A stretch of 64,000 nt of DNA from Rotaria macrura (taxonomy: Eukaryota > Rotifera > Eurotatoria > Philodinida > Philodinidae). Positions 58,441-64,000 of the stretch are shown in pieces; within the stretch, counting starts at the first letter, position 1, and each line of letters starts with the position of its first letter. Position numbers and translations under genes: made by a program. Where the stretch lies: assembly GCA_900239685.1 (NCBI GenBank), contig OENT01000182.1, positions 106,231 through 170,230 of the forward strand, given 5' to 3'. The notes beneath the pieces are model-generated. The model ran no database searches. It was not told the origin of the DNA and saw only the letters and a list, made by a program, of their open reading frames with translations.

Positions 58441-60924
58441 AAGCTTTAGATATTGCATAATTTTCGTTTGTTTGTTTTAGTCATTCTTTCTATCTGTCTC
58501 TCTACCTCGCTCTCTCTCTCTTTCTATATGAAATTCTAGTCACTTTATTGTTGTTTGTGTCATTGTGCGTGTATTTTGTTTTCGAGTTAACTTTTATTTT
58601 ATCACCACCTATGTTCATTCTTCTAGTCATTGCTGCTGTTGCCTCTTTCTCTCTTTCTCTTTCGTGCAATTTTTTCTCTTTGTGTTCGGCATAATTTTCA
58701 CTAGATGTATTATTAGATCATACACGCACAAGTTTATTTTTTTTTTCTTTTCTTCTTTCACTTGTTGTATTGTGTAAATGCCCCCATAATAGTGTACACG
58801 AATATATGCGAATGTGTACATTTGGTGGTTCTCTATTTATTTACTGTCGTCTATCTTTTATATTTTATAATTCTTCTTTGGATCATTAAATAATTGAATA
58901 AATATATCTATCTGGAAAAGGAAATTTCGGAAAAAAAAGAACTAGCTCCTATAGAAAGAGTGCATATGCTTGTCTATTTGGCAATCCTGTGGAAGATGAT
59001 AGAATTTTCAATGTAAATATATCGTTGTATGTAGAGCAAAACTAGTCATTCACCGAATATTTGCCTTCAAAGCATATGTGCTAGTAACAATGGAAAAAAA
59101 GGCTGGAAATGTCAAACTATCATCTTCGTCAACGGTACTAATTTTTCAAACAACTGACGAATCAGATCAGAATACTCTCGGAGAAAATTCCAACTCCATA
59201 GAACACGCCCGGCTAATTTCGATTAAGTGTGAACTTTTAGGTTTCGACGCAGATCTTTTTCTGCTTCAATTCACACCCTTCTTGCGTAAGCAAACATGGG
59301 AGTTAGTTTTGCTATTGAGAAATCCCCCGAAAAAAGGTTTATTCCAAGTTTGTGAGACTTGATAAATCTTGCGTATCCGAGAAAATTTTATTGCGATTTC
59401 ATCCTACGCAATACCTTAAGCCAACGAAAAATGTGATATACCTGTCTAAAACCTTTAGGAGTCACGAGATCGATGAGAAGACTAGGGTTACTTTCATTCT
59501 TACTTGCTAAAAAATGTACTATTAGTCATAATGGACACGTCTTTTTTCTACTCTTTACACATATATACTGAAGAGCGCTGTCGTTTATTCATGATTATAA
59601 TAAAAAGAAATGTCTGTTAAACTTTTCGAACTTATTGATTATAACAAACTGCGTTTTAATACAACTGACTAGAGAATCATTGAAAATAGCACAAAAAGTA
59701 AGGTTTTTTTTCTAGCGTTGAACTGAACTATAATAATTCGATCGATACTCAATGGACATTGAGTACTATTCGGTACACTCTCTTTCGATGAAGTCGAATA
59801 GTATGATGGTTCGTTGTCATAATCCGACTCTGCTTTCCTTATGGAGCCATGATTCATCGTTTGATTACTCTCAAGAAGATTCTTCTTAGTTTAGATTTAA
59901 AAAACTTTCCTATGTTCTAGTTATCTTACCTTGGATGATTCTTATTATTCCCTTCCAACTGGACATCTATAGTTACAATGGAGATCAAACGAAAAAATTA
60001 AGCAAGAACTTTTCCATTTCGAGAAACCATTGTTTCGTTCTGCCATACATGAAATCCATCATTGTATCGTGCAGTAATTTTCAAACTAAACAGGAAAGTA
60101 TCTCTATCGTCATCCGTTATTTGACCACCAAGAAAAAAGTTTGCTCAGTGAGGGTAGATAATTGACTTCGAGTATCATGGTCCTCGATAAGTTACACGTG
60201 ACTGTACAACCGAATGTGTGATCTCAGAAACAGTTCAGGCATAGTTGTGATAATCTAAAGAGTAATTTTACGATGTCAGTTGTGATGAATACTGATCTAT
60301 TAAGTTTTGAAGTTCAATTTTCAAACAAGACTAATTTGCCATAAAGTTCGCATTGACATAAAAATTCTATAAATGAATAAAAGCATATGACAAATTCATG
60401 TGCTAGATTTCTTTGTTAGTATATTTTTCGAGAAGAATTGATACTATTTTCAATAAATGATCTATATTCCATAAAAGAAATCCTCTACAGTAGAAATTTT
60501 CTGTTGTGATAAATTCATGGCATCAACTGATCATGCAATTTAGAGTCATTACTTTTTTCTTAATTAATTTTCCAATACTTATTTCAGTAATTAATAGTTC
60601 GAGTCATGCCGAAAGGATTGTGCGCTATATCAAGAATACAAATTAGACAAAAAGAAATGGATCATTTTTTTTCGCTCGAATATATTTCGACATAAAAAAA
60701 AACGTTTCATACATGCGCAACAATAAGAACTAAGAAGAAAGAAAAAAGAAAAAACACACAGTAATGAGAAGATAGAGAAAAAAACATGTACGTTGATACT
60801 TCATGATTCGTTTTCCTTTCGATTTACACTCTTTGGATTGTGATTTGAAAATAATTATAAGCCGTATTAGATACAAGTAAATCTGACCATCATCTTTTTC
60901 CTAGAGACTAAATGATTATACCCC
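58441..60924. other. Region between convergent PKC and BiP genes
   Basis: About 2.5 kb. The first 480 bp are pyrimidine-rich (CTCT and T runs) and end in AATAAATAT near 58899, consistent with the PKC 3' untranslated region. The frame 59078-59362 encodes a 94-residue peptide without recognised features. Nothing else was identified. Confidence 0.4.
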
Positions 60925-63285
60925 TTACAAACTATCGTCATCATGTCCATGATCTGATGGTGGCGGTGTGCCAGCGCCCGCTCCACCTTGTCCATATAGT
61001 TTAGTCATGATAGGTGTGACGATTTCTTCTAATTCTTTTTTATGTTCTTTAAATTCATCAGTATCAGCAGCCGGATTTGATTCTAGCCATTTAATTTGTT
61101 CTTCGACGGCTTTTTCAATTTTTTCTTTGTCATCACTTGATAATTTTCCCCCAAGCTTTTCTTTATCACTCAATTGTGTTTTTAATGAATAGGCATATCT
61201 AGGAAAAGAAAAAGAAAATGTATAGAATACACAATAAACCGATGGCTTCACTTCTTCAAAACAGAAAAAACACAAACATCCAACTTACGATTCAAGTTCA
61301 TTTTTAGCATCAACACGTTCTTTCACTTTCTTGTCTTCATCAGCAAACTTTTCTGAATCTTTGATCATACGATCGATTTCTTCTGGTGATAAACGATTTG
61401 TATTTGAATTAATAACTATATTGTTCTTATTGCCAGTTCCTTTATCTTCAGCTGTAACCTAAATAGACACGAAAATTCGTTTCGAACTAATGTACGAAAG
61501 TATAATCGTACTTTTAATATTCCATTAACATCAATTTCAAATGTGACTTCGATTTGTGGTACACCACGTGGTGATGGTGGTATTCCAGTTAAATCAAATT
61601 TGCCCAGTACATGATTATCTTTTGTCATTGGTCGTTCACCTTCAAATACTTGAATGGTAACACTGGGTTGATTATCAGCAGCTGTTGAAAATACTTGACT
61701 CTTTTTTGTTGGTATGACTGTATTACGTGGTATAATTTTTGTCATAACGCCACCAACTGTTTCGATACCCATCGTTAGTGGATTAACATCTAATAGAACA
61801 ATATCACCAGTACTTTCTTCACCAGATAAAACACCAGCTTGAACAGCAGCACCATAAGCTGAACGAAATAGAGAGAAAATAGAATTAATACAATGGTTAA
61901 AAAATAATTTGAAACGTTTCTTCAACTTACCGACAGCTTCGTCTGGATTAATACCACGTGATGGTTCTTTACCATCGAAATATTCTTTAACTAACTGTTG
62001 AACTTTAGGAATACGTGTTGAACCACCAACAAGAACAACTTCAGCTATATCGGTTTTTTTCAAGTCAGCATCTTCTAAGACTTTTTGTACTGGTTTCATC
62101 GTTGAACGAAATAGATCCATGTTTAATTCTTCAAATTTAGCACGTGTCAATGTTTCACTAAAGTCTTCATTGTCGAAAAATGATTCAATTTCGATTTTTG
62201 TTTGATGTTGTGCTGATAAAGTTCGTTTCGCTTTTTCAACTTCACGACGAAGTTTTTGTACAGCACGATTATCTTTTCGTACATCTTTACCAGTTTTCTT
62301 TTTAAACAATTTTATGAAATGTTCCATAACACGTTGATCGAAATCTTCACCACCTAAATGTGTATCACCATTGGTTGCAACAACTTCAAATACACCATTG
62401 TCTATTGTTAACAATGACACATCGAACGTGCCACCACCTAAATCGAACACAAGAATATTTTTTTCGCCTTCCTTTTTATCTAATCCATAGGCAATAGCAG
62501 CTGCTGTTGGCTCGTTTATGATACGCATAACATTCAAACCAGATATGACTCCAGCATCTTTTGTTGCTTGACGTTGAGCATCATTGAAATAAGCCGGTAC
62601 GGTAACGACGGCATGTGTCACTTTTTTACCGAGATATGCTTCCTATTCAGTAGACAATGAAAAAGTCGAATTTGAACAATATATAAAATGAACTTACGGC
62701 GATGTCACGCATTTTTCCAAGTACCATAGCAGAAATTTCTTCTGGAGCAAAAAGTTTTTGTTCCTTGCCAGTACTGATTTCGATAGCTGGCTTTGAATTT
62801 TTTTCAATGACTTTAAATGGAAAATGTTTGATATCTTGTTGAACACTGGGATCGCTAAATTCTCGACCGATGAGTCGTTTGGCATCAAATACAGTGTCTA
62901 AGAGAAAAAATACATATTACCACTGTTTCTTACATATAACAAAGAAAATTCTTACTTTCTGGATTCGATGTCAATTGATTTTTAGCTGCATCACCAATTA
63001 ATCGTTCACCATCAGATGTGAATGCAACATAGGATGGTGTTATGCGATTACCTTGATCATTAGCAATAATTTCTACACGACCATTTTTAAATATACCAAC
63101 ACATGAGTAGGTTGTACCAAGATCAATACCAATGACGGTTCCAAGATCTAATTAAAATCGAATGTCACAGATTTCATCTTTCTACAACTTAATTACTAAC
63201 CTTTCTTGGCTTCATCAGCAGCCCGTACTATAGTAAAATATGTGGTGGCGGTAGCAAAGAATAAGAGAGCGATGATTATTTTCAT
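60925..63285 (-). CDS. HSPA5: Endoplasmic reticulum Hsp70 chaperone BiP/GRP78 (659 aa), atypical C-terminus
   Basis: Minus-strand exons 63285-63201, 63147-62956, 62897-62698, 62642-61931, 61858-61512, 61458-61289 and 61198-60925 join in frame to 659 codons. The N-terminus [17 protein letters not shown] is a signal peptide. The Hsp70 ATPase domain begins [16 protein letters not shown], then [33 protein letters not shown] and [15 protein letters not shown]. The substrate-binding domain includes [19 protein letters not shown], and the helical lid includes [20 protein letters not shown], diagnostic of BiP over cytosolic Hsp70. BiP folds proteins in the ER lumen and controls the unfolded-protein response. 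The end reads [10 protein letters not shown] and then stop, where BiP normally ends KDEL or HDEL. The gene converges on PKC. Confidence 0.94.
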
Positions 63286-63379
63286 GTTTCTCGTGAGTAT
63301 GCGTTTGTTATCGAATGAGACAAACGAAGAGAATCGGTCGTATTTATTTATTGATGACAATGATCGTTGAACTGACCTA

Positions 63380-63436
63380 CACGTAGTTTTTCTTCCATAG
63401 ATGATGGATGAATATGTTGTCTAAATTTGATTGGTC
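63380..63436 (-). promoter_or_regulatory. Candidate BiP promoter elements (ACGTG core, CCAAT box)
   Basis: Upstream of the BiP ATG on the minus strand lie an ACGTG core (63380-63384), the core bound by XBP1/ATF6-type bZIP factors, and a CCAAT box (ACCAAT, 63430-63435). They are not spaced as the canonical CCAAT-N9-CCACG ER-stress element, so the assignment is tentative. Confidence 0.3.
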
Positions 63437-64000
63437 CAGCAATAAATGAGTATATATTTATTGATGGATGTCACTTTAGTTCGACAGTGTATCAAACTAA
63501 ATTCGTCCAAGGAATGGAAAACACCTTTTTTTAAACTCAGTTTTGAAAACATATTGAATTTTGTTTTCAAGAGAATCTGATATATTTCACTATCGCAATA
63601 ATATAGTGACATCTATGATAAACACGCTTTCCTTTGTTTCTATCCGCTTACAATTCACACGAAAGTTCATTGCATCAAAATATCAAATTGGATGTGAAAC
63701 TGTCTGCCATCGAGTTCTGCTCATTGTAATGTTAATTTATCTTTGAACTTGAATAAAAAAAGACGATATTAACTCTAGCAAAAGATGATTTGTAAATAAC
63801 AGAATAGGATCAATTTTGCAATTCGTCTTGAACAATAGCAATTTTTACAAGGTTCTAATTTCATAAGATTTCTTGCAGTCATCATTCGGGTACTTCCACG
63901 CAGCTCCTCCCACTTTTACATCGACATTCTTCTGGCATAATTTAACTACGCCAGTTTTGTAGCCCTCGTCGAGTTATCTAAGAAATCATAGTTTGTTTTG
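63437..64000. other. Window end, upstream of BiP
   Basis: About 560 bp with only short chance frames. The last 120 bp are slightly GC-richer. No gene was recognised. Confidence 0.35.

Noticed and set aside
60968-61192. Plus-strand frame opposite the last BiP exon
   Set aside because: It is the antisense shadow of a strongly conserved Hsp70 lid exon.
1-64000. CRISPR arrays, bacterial operons, riboswitches or Shine-Dalgarno sites
   Set aside because: The genes are spliced animal genes with monocistronic spacing; no regularly spaced direct-repeat array or prokaryotic gene organisation was seen.

Overview
This is an AT-rich eukaryotic (metazoan) window. Genes are split by many introns, mostly about 50-70 bp, with GT...TAG/CAG borders. 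Intact animal genes are present (ER Hsp70/BiP, a novel-type protein kinase C, casein kinase 1, the splicing factor RNPS1), together with FLYWCH-finger mobile elements and several foldback elements. Gene structure and repeats fit an invertebrate, and a bdelloid rotifer is my best guess. That is inference, because no sequence search could be run.

Layout: (1) 0.4-37.5 kb holds seven genes on the + strand that I read as Rel-homology-domain (RHD, NF-kB/NFAT-type) proteins. RHD1 (373-2420) has both halves of a Rel domain, the DNA-binding half and the IPT-like dimerisation half. The six others (9183-10878, 11530-13196, 14306-16187, 17142-about 19985, 25932-28379, 35968-37542) carry only the DNA-binding half behind an N-terminus built from tiny exons. 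They form two subfamilies: RHD2-4, sharing exons of identical length, and RHD5-7, sharing a C-terminal Cys-Pro-x-Cys-x-His-x-Phe motif. (2) The spaces between them (2.4-9.2, 20-25.9 and 28.4-36 kb) are gene-poor and carry inverted-repeat elements, two FLYWCH elements (one inside an RHD6 intron, one with a clean 8-bp target duplication), a dispersed repeat pair and a tRNA-like sequence. (3) 37.5-47.3 kb has a foldback element with internal repeats, RNPS1, a casein kinase 1 gene whose intron holds a perfect 152-bp inverted repeat, and a small EF-hand gene. (4) 52.5-58.4 kb is a 15-exon PKC epsilon/eta-like gene with an unusual C-terminal extension. (5) 60.9-63.3 kb on the - strand is BiP/HSPA5, ending in DDSL rather than KDEL/HDEL.

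The RHD cluster is the candidate undescribed system: one near-canonical Rel protein beside six truncated, diversified DNA-binding-domain-only relatives in one orientation. A plausible reading is a lineage-specific expansion that modulates or competes with Rel signalling. Exon models were built by hand and checked for reading-frame continuity across every junction; they have not been checked against transcripts.
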